Of a stretch of 14,255 nt of DNA, positions 7,363 to 14,255 are shown one piece after another. The position numbers were made by a program, and so were the translations under genes. The notes under the pieces were generated by a model. That model did no database searches, was not told the DNA's origin, and saw nothing but the letters and a program-made list of their open reading frames with translations. The DNA is from Chloroflexota bacterium (GTDB lineage: Bacteria > Chloroflexota > Anaerolineae > SpSt-600). The number at the start of each line of letters is the position of its first letter. The first letter of the stretch is position 1. Location of the stretch: NCBI GenBank assembly GCA_011041825.1, contig DRAO01000079.1, positions 1 through 14,255 on the forward strand, in the 5' to 3' direction.

Positions 7363-8040
7363 TCAGAAAGTTATATCCAGCAAACTTTCAGCCAGTTTCC
7401 TTATCTCCTCCGCCGATAGCTTGCTCAGGTGCATAGCTGACCTCAGGTAGAGGACGTTGGCAGGCTTTACGACGAACTGGCGGATTTCCGGAGGGAGCTT
7501 CAGGAACCCTTCGATTTCTTCGGCCAGCTTCTCCCTCTCATCCGGAGGGAACAGCCCCTGTTGCAGGAAATAACCCCTGTCAACGCCATATAGCTCTGCC
7601 AGGACATCCAAATGGGACAGGGGAATGGGTTTATCGCCCTTCTCATAAGCCTTGAGGGTGCGGGTGGAGACCCCAAGAGCCCGGGCGCTTTCGGTCAAGC
7701 TCTTCCCGGCCTTAGCCCGGGCTTCTTCGAGGAGCAGTCCTATGATTTTGTGCCTGACATTGATTGCCTTCTCCGATGGTGGTTGGAATTCCTCGCTGGA
7801 TTCCTCAGGGAGGACGCCGTCCCACAGTTGGCGGGGCGAGAGACCTAAGAGCCGGGCCAGTATTTCCAACTGGGGGAGGCTGAGGTCCTTGTCCCCTTTT
7901 TCCACTGCTGAGAAGCTTCTCGGTGAGATACCGATGGCCTCGGCGCATTCTCTGATTGTTTTCCTGGCCTGAACACGGGCCCTTTGAATCACCAAACCGA
8001 GGATTTTCCTTCGGAGTTTAAGGGTTTCAGGGGAAGCCAT
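7363..8040 (-). CDS. Transcriptional regulator with two XRE (Cro/CI) helix-turn-helix domains
   Basis: A 225-residue protein with two copies of the XRE fold. HTH1 is at about 12-66 (TIRECAEAIGISPRSFSAVEKGDKDLSLPQLEILARLLG) and HTH2 at about 98-152 (SLTESARALGVSTRTLKAYEKGDKPIPLSHLDVLAELYG). The two are alignable, including the shared EKGDK, so they arose by internal duplication. A C-terminal helical segment (165-225) may be for dimerisation or signal input. There is no receiver or kinase domain. It is likely a cytoplasmic DNA-binding repressor or activator; a double HTH could read a direct or extended repeat. ATG 8040 is favoured, preceded by GAGGGAGGAG; a TTG at 8055 is possible but has no ribosome site. 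It sits 24 bases ahead of the histidine kinase gene, and its leader carries a hairpin that could be its own operator. Confidence 0.9.
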   Translation of the reverse strand: MASPETLKLRRKILGLVIQRARVQARKTIRECAEAIGISPRSFSAVEKGDKDLSLPQLEILARLLGLSPRQLWDGVLPEESSEEFQPPSEKAINVRHKIIGLLLEEARAKAGKSLTESARALGVSTRTLKAYEKGDKPIPLSHLDVLAELYGVDRGYFLQQGLFPPDEREKLAEEIEGFLKLPPEIRQFVVKPANVLYLRSAMHLSKLSAEEIRKLAESLLDITF

Positions 8041-8066
8041 CTCCTCCCTCGCCAAAAATCTATTCT

Positions 8067-8107
8067 GCTATTTTTCGATGGCAGCGGGGCCACCGTCGAA
8101 AAATAGC
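8067..8107 (-). promoter_or_regulatory. Hairpin in the leader of the regulator-kinase operon (possible operator)
   Basis: Arms 8067-8081 (gctatttttcgatgg) and 8093-8107 are complementary across 15 bases with one mismatch (a G-U pair in RNA) and an 11-base loop. It lies between the predicted promoter (8126-8154) and the regulator's ATG at 8040, at roughly +12 to +52 of the transcript. An imperfect palindrome here could be the binding site for autoregulation by the double-XRE protein, or an RNA structure that affects translation. As an era terminator it is weak: the stem is AT-rich at its base and not followed directly by a T-run. Confidence 0.55.
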
Positions 8108-8125
8108 TTTCTTTCACCACCTCAT

Positions 8126-8154
8126 ATTATAACATAACCGAGGGGCAGTGGCAA
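8126..8154 (-). promoter_or_regulatory. Near-consensus sigma70-type promoter for the regulator-kinase operon
   Basis: On the minus strand TTGCCA (8154-8149, five of six -35 positions) is followed after exactly 17 bases by a perfect TATAAT (8131-8126). Transcription would start near 8119, about 80 bases before the regulator ATG at 8040. It begins only seven bases beyond the era stop codon, so the regulator and kinase can be expressed independently of the era operon. Confidence 0.75.
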
Positions 8155-8160
8155 TCGTTC

Positions 8161-9105
8161 CTAAACTTTGGGAGCCACATATCCCATCCGACGGAGTTCC
8201 TGCTCATCCCGGCGCCACTTCTTTCGCACCTTAACCCATAGCTCCAGGTACACCCGTCGCCCCAGCGCCAATTCGATTTCCCTCCTGGCTGCTTGACCTA
8301 TTTTCTTCAGCATCTGACCGTTCTTGCCTATCACTATGGCCTTTTGGGATTCCTTCTCCACATAGATGGTGGCGCTTATGTAGGAGAAATCGGGGCTGCG
8401 GTCTTTGAATTCCTCTATGACTACGGCCACGGAGTGGGGGACTTCCTGGCGGAGGAAATGAAGGGCCTTTTCCCTGATAAGCTCGGCGGCGATGAAGCGT
8501 TCATTGACATCGGTAATCTGCTCTTTAGGGTAAAAGCGAGGGCCCGGAGGCAGGAAGGAGACGATGAGGTCCCGAAGTTTATCCAGGTTATCGCCGGTGA
8601 CGGCGGACACCATCATCCACTCCTGGAAGTCGCCCAGGGCCAGGTATGCCTCGGTGTGAGGCTTAACCTGCTCCGGCTTCAGGAGGTCCATCTTGTTGAG
8701 CACCAGGATGACAGGGCCTTTGTATCGCTTCTTGAGGGTCTGAGCGATTAATTCATCTTCTTCATCGGGCATCTGAGAGACATCTACCAGGAACAGCACC
8801 ACATCAGCATCTACAATGGCGGCGACAGCAGTTTTGACCATATACTCGCCCAGCTTGTGCAGCGGCTTGTGGATGCCGGGGGTGTCCACGAAGATTATCT
8901 GGGCGTTGGGCAGGGTCAAAATCCCCCGGATGCGGTGGCGGGTGGTCTGTGGCTTGGGCGAGACAATGGCCACCTTCTGGCCCAGGTATGCGTTCATCAG
9001 GGTGGACTTGCCCACGTTAGGTTTGCCTATTACGGCTACAAACCCCGACCGGTGGTCTTCGGGGAGTTCCTCTTCGGCGGGCAGCAGGGCGGCTTCATCC
9101 AGCAT
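8161..9105 (-). CDS. era: GTPase Era (ribosome assembly)
   Basis: Era binds the 3' end of 16S rRNA and assists 30S maturation. This 314-residue protein has all the landmarks: G1 GKPNVGKS (27-34), the PQTTRHRIRG switch I region, G3 DTPG (74-77) in the Era-typical context FVDTPGIHKP, G4 NKMD (137-140) and G5 SAVTG (167-171). A type II KH domain follows with VIGKNGQMLKKIG (258-270) near the C-terminus. It carries about 15 extra acidic residues at the N-terminus compared with the usual 300. The ATG has GGAGGAGGAT just upstream, and the gene starts 12 bases after the small membrane protein gene. It is the last gene of the operon begun by xseA. Confidence 0.98.
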   Translation of the reverse strand: MLDEAALLPAEEELPEDHRSGFVAVIGKPNVGKSTLMNAYLGQKVAIVSPKPQTTRHRIRGILTLPNAQIIFVDTPGIHKPLHKLGEYMVKTAVAAIVDADVVLFLVDVSQMPDEEDELIAQTLKKRYKGPVILVLNKMDLLKPEQVKPHTEAYLALGDFQEWMMVSAVTGDNLDKLRDLIVSFLPPGPRFYPKEQITDVNERFIAAELIREKALHFLRQEVPHSVAVVIEEFKDRSPDFSYISATIYVEKESQKAIVIGKNGQMLKKIGQAARREIELALGRRVYLELWVKVRKKWRRDEQELRRMGYVAPKV

Positions 9106-9117
9106 AATCCTCCTCCG

Positions 9118-9534
9118 CTAGTGTAAATTGAGCAGCCAGGCTCCGAAGAGCACGATGATGAAGCCGGGCACGAACCACTTCAGGCCGGGCTTATAGGCTT
9201 TCCACAGCAGTCTGAAGATGGCCCGCCGGGCTTCCCGCACGGCTTCAGGAGACGGTTTATCCAAGATGGTGTAGCGAGCTCGGGCGAACTCCAGGCTCTC
9301 CTGGAAAGCGTTGGTGGTCCCCACCAAGATGAGTGCCCCATAGCTCATCATCGCCAGTCCAATCAGCATCATCGGGAAAGAGAGGAAGCAGACAATGTCC
9401 AAAAGCGCCGCTCTGTAGTGCCCATATCGCAGGTGAGGTATTAGGGACTCGAAGAAGAAAGACCACAGGAAGCTTCCCAGCAGGACGGCAAGGGCCAGAA
9501 TCCCCACCCACTTCCAGAATTGTTGAGCTTTCAC
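9118..9534 (-). CDS. Small membrane protein of unknown function, three predicted spans
   Basis: A 138-residue protein I do not recognise. Hydrophobic stretches at about 9-29 (VGILALAVLLGSFLWSFFF), 44-72 (LLDIVCFLSFPMMLIGLAMMSYGALILVG) and 118-135 (LKWFVPGFIIVLFGAWLL) suggest three membrane spans. A charged loop with many Arg lies between the second and third (RARYTILDKPSPEAVREARRAIFR). There is no signal peptide cleavage site and no known motif. The start is GTG 9534, backed by AGGAGGT five bases upstream. It lies 10 bases after the transporter gene and 12 before era, so it is translated as part of that operon. It is a real gene by its position and ribosome site, but its role cannot be read. 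Confidence 0.8.
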   Translation of the reverse strand: MKAQQFWKWVGILALAVLLGSFLWSFFFESLIPHLRYGHYRAALLDIVCFLSFPMMLIGLAMMSYGALILVGTTNAFQESLEFARARYTILDKPSPEAVREARRAIFRLLWKAYKPGLKWFVPGFIIVLFGAWLLNLH

Positions 9535-9544
9535 AGGTTACCTC

Positions 9545-10219
9545 CTACGCCTCCAGCTTGAAGGGATTGAAGTCGGTCTCGTAGTCGTAGTAATCCTCCT
9601 GCTCGGCCCGCTTAAGGGAGTTTACAATCTGATATGTAACCGGGGTCATCGCAGCTTCCAGCCCGCATTTGAAAACATAGTTGGAGATGATGACGCTGCT
9701 TAACAGGCCCCAGGGCAGAACCCCGGCAAAGGCGATGGTGCAGAAGAGCAAGGTGTCCACCCCCTCTCCCACCAGGGTGGAGCCGATGGTGCGGGTCCAC
9801 AGCCATCGCCCCTTGGTGATTATCTTCATCTTCGCCAGGGTGTAGGAGTTGGAAAACTCCCCGGCCCAGTAGGCGATGAGGCTGCCCAGGACGATGCGGG
9901 GCGTCATTCCCAGAATCATCTCGTATGCTTTCTGGCCCTCCCAGCCAGGGGCCGGAGGGAGCTTGCCCACGATGCTCAGGGTCACGGCCATCAGCGCAGC
10001 GCAGAAGAAGCCCATCCATATCACCCGCCGGGAGCGGCGGTAGCCGTAAACCTCGGTCAGGATGTCGCCGAAGATGTAGGAGATTGGGAACAGGATGGTC
10101 CCGCCGTCGAAGGTGAACGGCCCCAGGAGCAAAATCTTGCTCGATGCGATGTTGCTGATGAGCAGAACTGCCACGAACAAAGCCATTATGATGTCGAAGT
10201 AACGATAGCTGCGCCTCAT
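9545..10219 (-). CDS. Queuosine precursor transporter, YhhQ/VUT family
   Basis: A 224-residue integral membrane protein of the YhhQ (DUF165, VUT) family, whose characterised members import preQ0/preQ1 for queuosine modification of tRNA. Family signatures are NIASSKI, FDGGTILFPISYIFGDILTEVYGYRRSR (residues 37-64), GSLIAYWAGEFSNS (112-125), LAKMKI, TRTIGST and GEGVDT (151-156). The tail YDYETDFNPF is also typical. About six spans are predicted. The ATG at 10219 has GGAGGT six bases upstream, and 21 bases separate it from the malic enzyme stop. No que or tgt gene and no preQ1 riboswitch is visible here, so the pathway link rests on the family alone. Confidence 0.92.
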   Translation of the reverse strand: MRRSYRYFDIIMALFVAVLLISNIASSKILLLGPFTFDGGTILFPISYIFGDILTEVYGYRRSRRVIWMGFFCAALMAVTLSIVGKLPPAPGWEGQKAYEMILGMTPRIVLGSLIAYWAGEFSNSYTLAKMKIITKGRWLWTRTIGSTLVGEGVDTLLFCTIAFAGVLPWGLLSSVIISNYVFKCGLEAAMTPVTYQIVNSLKRAEQEDYYDYETDFNPFKLEA

Positions 10220-10240
10220 CGTCTGACCTCCACGCTGATT

Positions 10241-12805
10241 TCACTTCCGGGCTAGATACCCTTCGTAGATGAAGCGGAGGGTGCGCTCCTCGACTTCTTT
10301 GGGGTCAACCTCAACCCTGGCGACCCCCGTCTCCACGGCAGCCTGGGCGACGGCAGCGGCCACCGCAGGGGCAACCCTGAAGTCCATCCCGGTGGGCAAG
10401 ATGTAATCGGGGCGGAGTTCTTCATCGGATACCAGGGATGCCAGCGCCTTGGCAGCGGCCATCTTCATCGCTTCGTTTATCTCCCTGGCCCGTGCATCCA
10501 GCGCCCCCCGGAAGATGCCGGGGAAGCCCAGGGAGTTGTTCACCTGATTGGGGAAATCGGAGCGGCCAGTGGCGATGATGACGGCTCCGGCTTCTCTGGC
10601 GGCCTTCATCGCTTCCAGGAGCTCCCGGCGGCTGGCTCCAGGGCGAGGGGCGAATTCGGTATCAGGGTTGGCCATAGCGAAGATGATGGCATTGGGGTTC
10701 ATCTTGGCCACCCGTTCGGGCGTGAGGACGCCGGGGCCCGAGACGCCAATGAACACATCGCTGCCGGGGAGGGCGTCGTCGAGGGTTCCCTTGCGGCCCT
10801 CTTTGTTGGTCTGGCGGGCGATTTCTTCCTTGGCCCAGTTCATCCCCCGCTTCCGCCCCGGATAGATTATGCCCTTGGTGTCGCACAGGATTATGTCCCC
10901 TGCACCGGCGGCAAGCAGGATTTTGGCTACGGCAATTCCGGCAGCTCCGGCTCCGTTTATCACCACCCGGATTTCGCCGATGTCCTTGCCCACCAGCTTG
11001 AGGGCATTGTAGAGGGCGGCCAGAGTCACCACCGCTGTTCCGTGCTGGTCATCGTGGAAGACGGGGATATCCAGCCGTTCCCTCAGCTTGCGCTCTATCT
11101 CAAAGCAGCGGGGGGCGGAGATGTCTTCCAGGTTGATCCCACCGAAGGTGGGGGCCAACCGCTCCACGATAGCCACGATTTCATCGGGGTCCTGGGTGGC
11201 AACGCAGATGGGGAAGGCTTCCACGCCTGCAAAGGTGTGGAAGAGGATGGACTTACCCTCCATCACCGGGAGGGCTGCCCTGGCCCCGATGTTGCCCAGC
11301 CCAAGCACTGCCGAGCCATCGCTGACCACGGCCACCAGGTTGCCCTTGACGGTAAGGTCGTAGACCTTATCCATATCATCCTTGATGATGAAAGCCGGGT
11401 AGGAGTCTGCCGGGGAGAGGTACATATTCAGGGTGTAGTGGTCACGGATGGGCAGCTTGGCGGCAATCTCCAGTGCGCCCTTGTAGCGACGGCGCAGGTC
11501 AAGGGCTTGCTCGGATAACGGGGCGTCGGGGCCAACTTCCGGTTCGGGAACCAGGACGGCCTGGCCTTCATAGACGTACCGGAGCGTCCATTCGTAAATC
11601 TGATGGGGGTCTTGGGGATTGCGAGCTTCGCCCGTCTCGATGGCGGCCCTGGCTACCGCTTCAGCCAATGTCGGGGCTACCCAGAAGTCCAGGACATCGG
11701 GGAGGATGTGGTCGGGGCGGAGTTCGTCTTCGGGAACCAGCGAGGCGAGGCAGCGGGCCGCTTCCATCAGGATGGTGATGTTGATGTTCCTGGCCTGCAC
11801 GTCCAGGAGCCCCCTGAACAGGCCGGGGAAGACCAGGGCGATGTTGATGCCATTGGGATAGTTGCTGAGGGCGGTAGCCACCACTTTGGCCCCGGCTTCC
11901 TGGGCGGTGGGGGGCAGGATTTCAGGCTCCGGCAGAGCGAAGGCGAAGATGATGGGGTCGGGGGCCATCTTGCGAATCATATCGGGGGTGAGTTTTGTGC
12001 CGGTGGCGTAGCCGATGAAGGCATCGGCCCCTTCGAGCACTTCTTCCAGGGAACCGCAACGGCATTCGGGGTTGGTGCGCTTCGCCAGGTGCCACTTGGC
12101 CCAGTTCATATGGTGTGGGCGATAAGGGTATATGGCACCCCACCGGTCGCACACGATGATGTCTTTCACCCCGGCTTCCAAAAGCAGTTCAACGGTTCCG
12201 GTGGCCGCAGCGCCGGAGCCGTTTATGACCACCCGGAGCTTTTCGAGTTCCTTCCCCGCCACCTTGGCGGCGTTTATGAGGGCAGCCACGGCTCCCACGG
12301 CCACGGAGTGCTGGTGGTTGTTGAGGACAGGGATGTCCATAGCCTGTTCCAGCATCGCAGCCACCAGCATACTGCGGGGGGCTTCGATGTCCTCCAGGCA
12401 AATGGCTCCAAAGGTGGGACCCAGGGCTATTACCGCCTCCACCAATTCTTCGGTGGTCCCGGCCTTTATGGCGAGGGGGAGGGCGTCAATCCCGGCGAAG
12501 GTTTTAAAAATGATGGCCTTGCCTTCCAGGGCGGGAAGGGCGGCTTCCGGCCCCACATTGCCTAACCCGAACACCGAGGAACCATCGCTGATCAGAGCCA
12601 CGGTGTTGCCCCGGCAGGTGTACTGGAAGGACTTGGCCGGGTCTTTGGCCACTTCCCGGCTGGCAGCAGCCACGCCGGGGGTGTACAGAAGGCTGAGCAT
12701 AGAAGCATCCTTAAGGGGGACTTTGCTCCTTATGCCTATAAGTCCCCGGTATCTTTTGCGGTAATCGAGCACGCTTTCTAAATCAATTTCATTCTCAACA
12801 GGCAT
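10241..12805 (-). CDS. Tandem double malic enzyme with complementary active-site loss
   Basis: An 854-residue fusion of two complete short bacterial malic-enzyme domains (about 1-415 and 432-854); malic enzymes decarboxylate malate to pyruvate, reducing NAD(P). Domain 1 keeps LLYTPGVA (Tyr41), IIFKTFAGID (Lys101) and LEDI (137-140). It has NNHQHS (162-167) where the metal-binding HDDQHG belongs, LPEPE for NPEPE, and TALSNYPNGINI for TGRSDYPNQVNN. Domain 2 keeps LEDI (559-562), FHDDQHGTA (583-591), GAGAAG, ANPDTE and TGRSDFPNQVNN (746-757). It has YLSPADS in place of YTPGVA, and His523 where the Lys belongs. Each half thus lacks what the other has. There is no phosphotransacetylase-like domain. 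The start is ATG 12805 with AGGAGG six bases upstream; an earlier in-frame ATG at 12886 would overlap xseA by 92 bases. With this start the overlap with xseA is 11 bases, suggesting coupled translation. The cofactor cannot be read. Confidence 0.9.
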   Translation of the reverse strand: MPVENEIDLESVLDYRKRYRGLIGIRSKVPLKDASMLSLLYTPGVAAASREVAKDPAKSFQYTCRGNTVALISDGSSVFGLGNVGPEAALPALEGKAIIFKTFAGIDALPLAIKAGTTEELVEAVIALGPTFGAICLEDIEAPRSMLVAAMLEQAMDIPVLNNHQHSVAVGAVAALINAAKVAGKELEKLRVVINGSGAAATGTVELLLEAGVKDIIVCDRWGAIYPYRPHHMNWAKWHLAKRTNPECRCGSLEEVLEGADAFIGYATGTKLTPDMIRKMAPDPIIFAFALPEPEILPPTAQEAGAKVVATALSNYPNGINIALVFPGLFRGLLDVQARNINITILMEAARCLASLVPEDELRPDHILPDVLDFWVAPTLAEAVARAAIETGEARNPQDPHQIYEWTLRYVYEGQAVLVPEPEVGPDAPLSEQALDLRRRYKGALEIAAKLPIRDHYTLNMYLSPADSYPAFIIKDDMDKVYDLTVKGNLVAVVSDGSAVLGLGNIGARAALPVMEGKSILFHTFAGVEAFPICVATQDPDEIVAIVERLAPTFGGINLEDISAPRCFEIERKLRERLDIPVFHDDQHGTAVVTLAALYNALKLVGKDIGEIRVVINGAGAAGIAVAKILLAAGAGDIILCDTKGIIYPGRKRGMNWAKEEIARQTNKEGRKGTLDDALPGSDVFIGVSGPGVLTPERVAKMNPNAIIFAMANPDTEFAPRPGASRRELLEAMKAAREAGAVIIATGRSDFPNQVNNSLGFPGIFRGALDARAREINEAMKMAAAKALASLVSDEELRPDYILPTGMDFRVAPAVAAAVAQAAVETGVARVEVDPKEVEERTLRFIYEGYLARK

Positions 12806-14045
12806 CGGCAACCTCCTGAGGGGGAGTGGTTTCTTCAACAACGCCTCCAAATTGACCGTCGCTAACCCTGATTTCGATGTGGTCACCGGTCTGTACCTGG
12901 GTCACGCTGGTGATGGTGGGACCGCCGGGGAACGAGACCACAGCATAGCCTCTCTTGAGCACAGCCCAGGGGCTGAGGGCGCTTAAGCGCTCTTGCTGCG
13001 TCTGCACCTGCATCCTCTTCATCTCCAATTTGCTCTCCAAGAGACTCTTAAGCCTCGTGGATAGTTCATCCACCCTCTGTTTGAGCAAGTTAATGCGCAT
13101 TTGGGGCGAGGATATAGCAAGGGTTCTCTTCTCCCTCTCCAGCCTGCGGCGGGCCTCTTCCAGTTTAGCCTGCATTGCCCCTGTGAGCCGCAGCCTGTAA
13201 GTTCTCATCCTGCGGAGGAGCTCTTCCTTATCGGGCACGGCCATCTCAGCCGCCGCTGAAGGGGTAGGGGCACGGAGGTCAGCAGCCATATCTGCCAAGG
13301 TGTAATCAATCTCGTGGCCCACCCCGCATATTACCGGGATAGCCGAGGAAGCCACGGCCCTTGCCACCCGCTCATCGTTGAAGGCCATAAGTTCCTCGAA
13401 TGAGCCACCACCTCGGGCCAGGATGATTAAGTCCACCTGCCCATAATCGTTCAGGAGCTCCATAGCGGCCACGATTTGGGAAGGGGCCTCTTGCCCCTGA
13501 ACAAGGGTTGGGGATAGGATGACCTCAGCTAGGGGAAAACGGCGTCCGAGAACCCGGATGATGTCCCTTATGGCGGCTCCAAACGGTGAGGTTACCACAC
13601 CTATGCGGCTGGGGAAGGGAGGGATGGGGCGCTTGCGGGCTTGGTCGAAAATCCCTTCGGCAGCAAGGCGGGCCTTCAATTGCTCCAGCTCCACGGAAAG
13701 CAGCCCTAGCCCTATGGGCTGTATGGCGTCCACATAAAATTGATAACGTCCTCCTGCCGTGTAAACCGAGATATATCCGTGAGCTAACACGTGGTCACCA
13801 TCGGAGGGGATGAAGGAGAGTTTGCGGGCTTGCGAGCGCCACATTACACAGGGAAGCAATGCTTCGCCGTCTTTGAGGGAGAAATACATATGACCGGCAG
13901 CCGAGGAGGAATAATTGGAAACCTCGCCCTCCACCCACACGTCTCGGAGGGTGGCATCCGTATCTATAAGCTCTTTGAGGTAGTGGGTGATCTGTGACAC
14001 CGTGAACCGTCTGGTAGCCTGCCAGAAGGAAAGCTGTCTCTGCAA
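12795..14045 (-). CDS. xseA: Exodeoxyribonuclease VII large subunit
   Basis: A 416-residue XseA, the catalytic subunit of exonuclease VII, which digests single-stranded DNA from both ends. An OB-fold (about 15-110, VWVEGEVSNYSSSAAGHMYFSLKD) is followed by the nuclease domain with IGVVTSPFGAAIRDI (148-162), LARGGGSFEELMAFNDE (209-225) and GVGHEIDYTLADMAADLRAPTPSAAAE (241-267). A long coiled-coil region and a short C-terminal strand domain (LKRGYAVV) come next. Length is normal for the family. The start is TTG 14045 with GGAGG seven bases upstream. The small subunit gene xseB, usually directly downstream, is not here: the malic enzyme gene starts 11 bases before this stop codon. Confidence 0.96.
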   Translation of the reverse strand: MQRQLSFWQATRRFTVSQITHYLKELIDTDATLRDVWVEGEVSNYSSSAAGHMYFSLKDGEALLPCVMWRSQARKLSFIPSDGDHVLAHGYISVYTAGGRYQFYVDAIQPIGLGLLSVELEQLKARLAAEGIFDQARKRPIPPFPSRIGVVTSPFGAAIRDIIRVLGRRFPLAEVILSPTLVQGQEAPSQIVAAMELLNDYGQVDLIILARGGGSFEELMAFNDERVARAVASSAIPVICGVGHEIDYTLADMAADLRAPTPSAAAEMAVPDKEELLRRMRTYRLRLTGAMQAKLEEARRRLEREKRTLAISSPQMRINLLKQRVDELSTRLKSLLESKLEMKRMQVQTQQERLSALSPWAVLKRGYAVVSFPGGPTITSVTQVQTGDHIEIRVSDGQFGGVVEETTPPQEVADAC

Positions 14046-14134
14046 AAGGTTGCCTCCAGATTAAGATTCCTGTTGTTCGCTCCCTTACTTGTGGTCGCAT
14101 ATCTCCGCCTTGATTGGGGAGCGATGTTACTAAC

Positions 14135-14162
14135 ATTGTAGCATATTCTTTCCATAAGGCAA
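14135..14162 (-). promoter_or_regulatory. Predicted promoter for the xseA-malic enzyme-yhhQ-era operon
   Basis: On the minus strand TTGCCT (14162-14157) is followed after 16 bases by TACAAT (14140-14135), with an extended -10 (TGC before TACAAT). Transcription would start near 14128, about 83 bases before the TTG start of xseA. I see no other promoter between 14045 and 8161, and the tight spacing supports a single five-gene transcript. Confidence 0.6.
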
Positions 14163-14174
14163 GCACAGCCTGGA

Positions 14175-14190
14175 GGAGGGTGTTGAAAAA
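14175..14190 (-). repeat. 16-bp repeat module, right copy (ggagggtgttgaaaaa)
   Basis: An exact inverted copy of the 16-mer at 153-168. It lies just upstream of the xseA promoter and is followed about 40 bases later by a partial copy of the palindromic repeat. Confidence 0.55.
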
Positions 14191-14220
14191 CTCCGGGGTT
14201 AAACCTGCCCCAGGAGTTGG

Positions 14221-14255
14221 GGAGGAAAAAGGGTAGTGATTTCTTGCACGGCGGC
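14221..14255. repeat. Partial third copy of the palindromic repeat, cut by the window end
   Basis: The last bases (gtgatttcttgcacggcggc at 14236-14255) align with the left arm of the repeat at 45-64 (15 of 20 identical). A similar gaaaaag lead-in stands before both. The second arm would lie beyond the window, so this is a tentative call. Confidence 0.4.

Noticed and set aside
8067..8107. This hairpin as the intrinsic terminator of the era operon
   Set aside because: The stem is AT-rich at its base and lacks a directly following T-run, and a strong promoter lies between era and the hairpin. A leader or operator role fits better, though read-through from era cannot be excluded.
11603..12565. 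A 320-residue plus-strand frame inside the malic enzyme gene
   Set aside because: It is antisense to conserved malic-enzyme motifs, rich in Gly and His, and has no ribosome site or family match.
12806..12886. A 27-residue N-terminal extension of the malic enzyme
   Set aside because: It would overlap xseA by 92 bases and adds nothing conserved; the ATG at 12805 has an ideal AGGAGG.

Overview
The window looks like chromosomal DNA from a moderately GC-rich bacterium. It is most consistent with a Chloroflexota (Anaerolineae-like) lineage, possibly thermophilic. That placement is inferred from the mix of protein families (slipin, GT4/5-type glycosyltransferase, a degenerate PP2C/beta-propeller membrane protein, a cytoplasmic GAF histidine kinase), the dense operons and the palindromic intergenic repeats. 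No marker gene settles it. No tRNA, rRNA, CRISPR array, transposase or phage gene was seen.

Left part, plus strand (about 1-5682). A 344-base leader holds a perfect 20-bp palindrome and a good sigma70-type promoter. It is followed by a tightly packed run: a slipin/stomatin-family membrane protein (345-1259), an orphan branched-chain-amino-acid-type substrate-binding lipoprotein (1262-2380) and a glycogen-synthase-like glycosyltransferase (2398-3591). A 144-base gap with two strong hairpins, one of them a second copy of the leader palindrome, precedes a 648-residue protein. That protein has a PP2C-like N-terminus, one membrane span and a C-terminal beta-propeller (3736-5682).

Middle, minus strand (8040 down to 5659). 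A double-XRE regulator and a cytoplasmic GAF/HisKA_3 histidine kinase form a two-gene operon. It has its own near-consensus promoter (8126-8154) and a hairpin in its leader. The kinase gene runs tail to tail into the propeller gene with a 24-bp overlap.

Right part, minus strand (14045 down to 8161). A five-gene operon runs xseA, then a tandem double malic enzyme, a YhhQ-type queuosine-precursor transporter, a small three-span membrane protein and era. It starts from an extended -10 promoter at 14135-14162. Gaps are 10-21 bp, or an 11-bp overlap, and nearly every gene has a strong Shine-Dalgarno sequence.

The most interesting item is the malic enzyme. Two full malic-enzyme domains are fused in one 854-residue chain, and their active-site motifs are lost in a complementary pattern. 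The first domain keeps the Tyr and Lys motifs but has lost the metal-binding HDDQHG and the Asn-rich motifs. The second keeps those but has lost Tyr and Lys. This suggests one composite active site per fused pseudo-dimer. The palindromic repeats at both window ends and at 3648 are a second point of interest.
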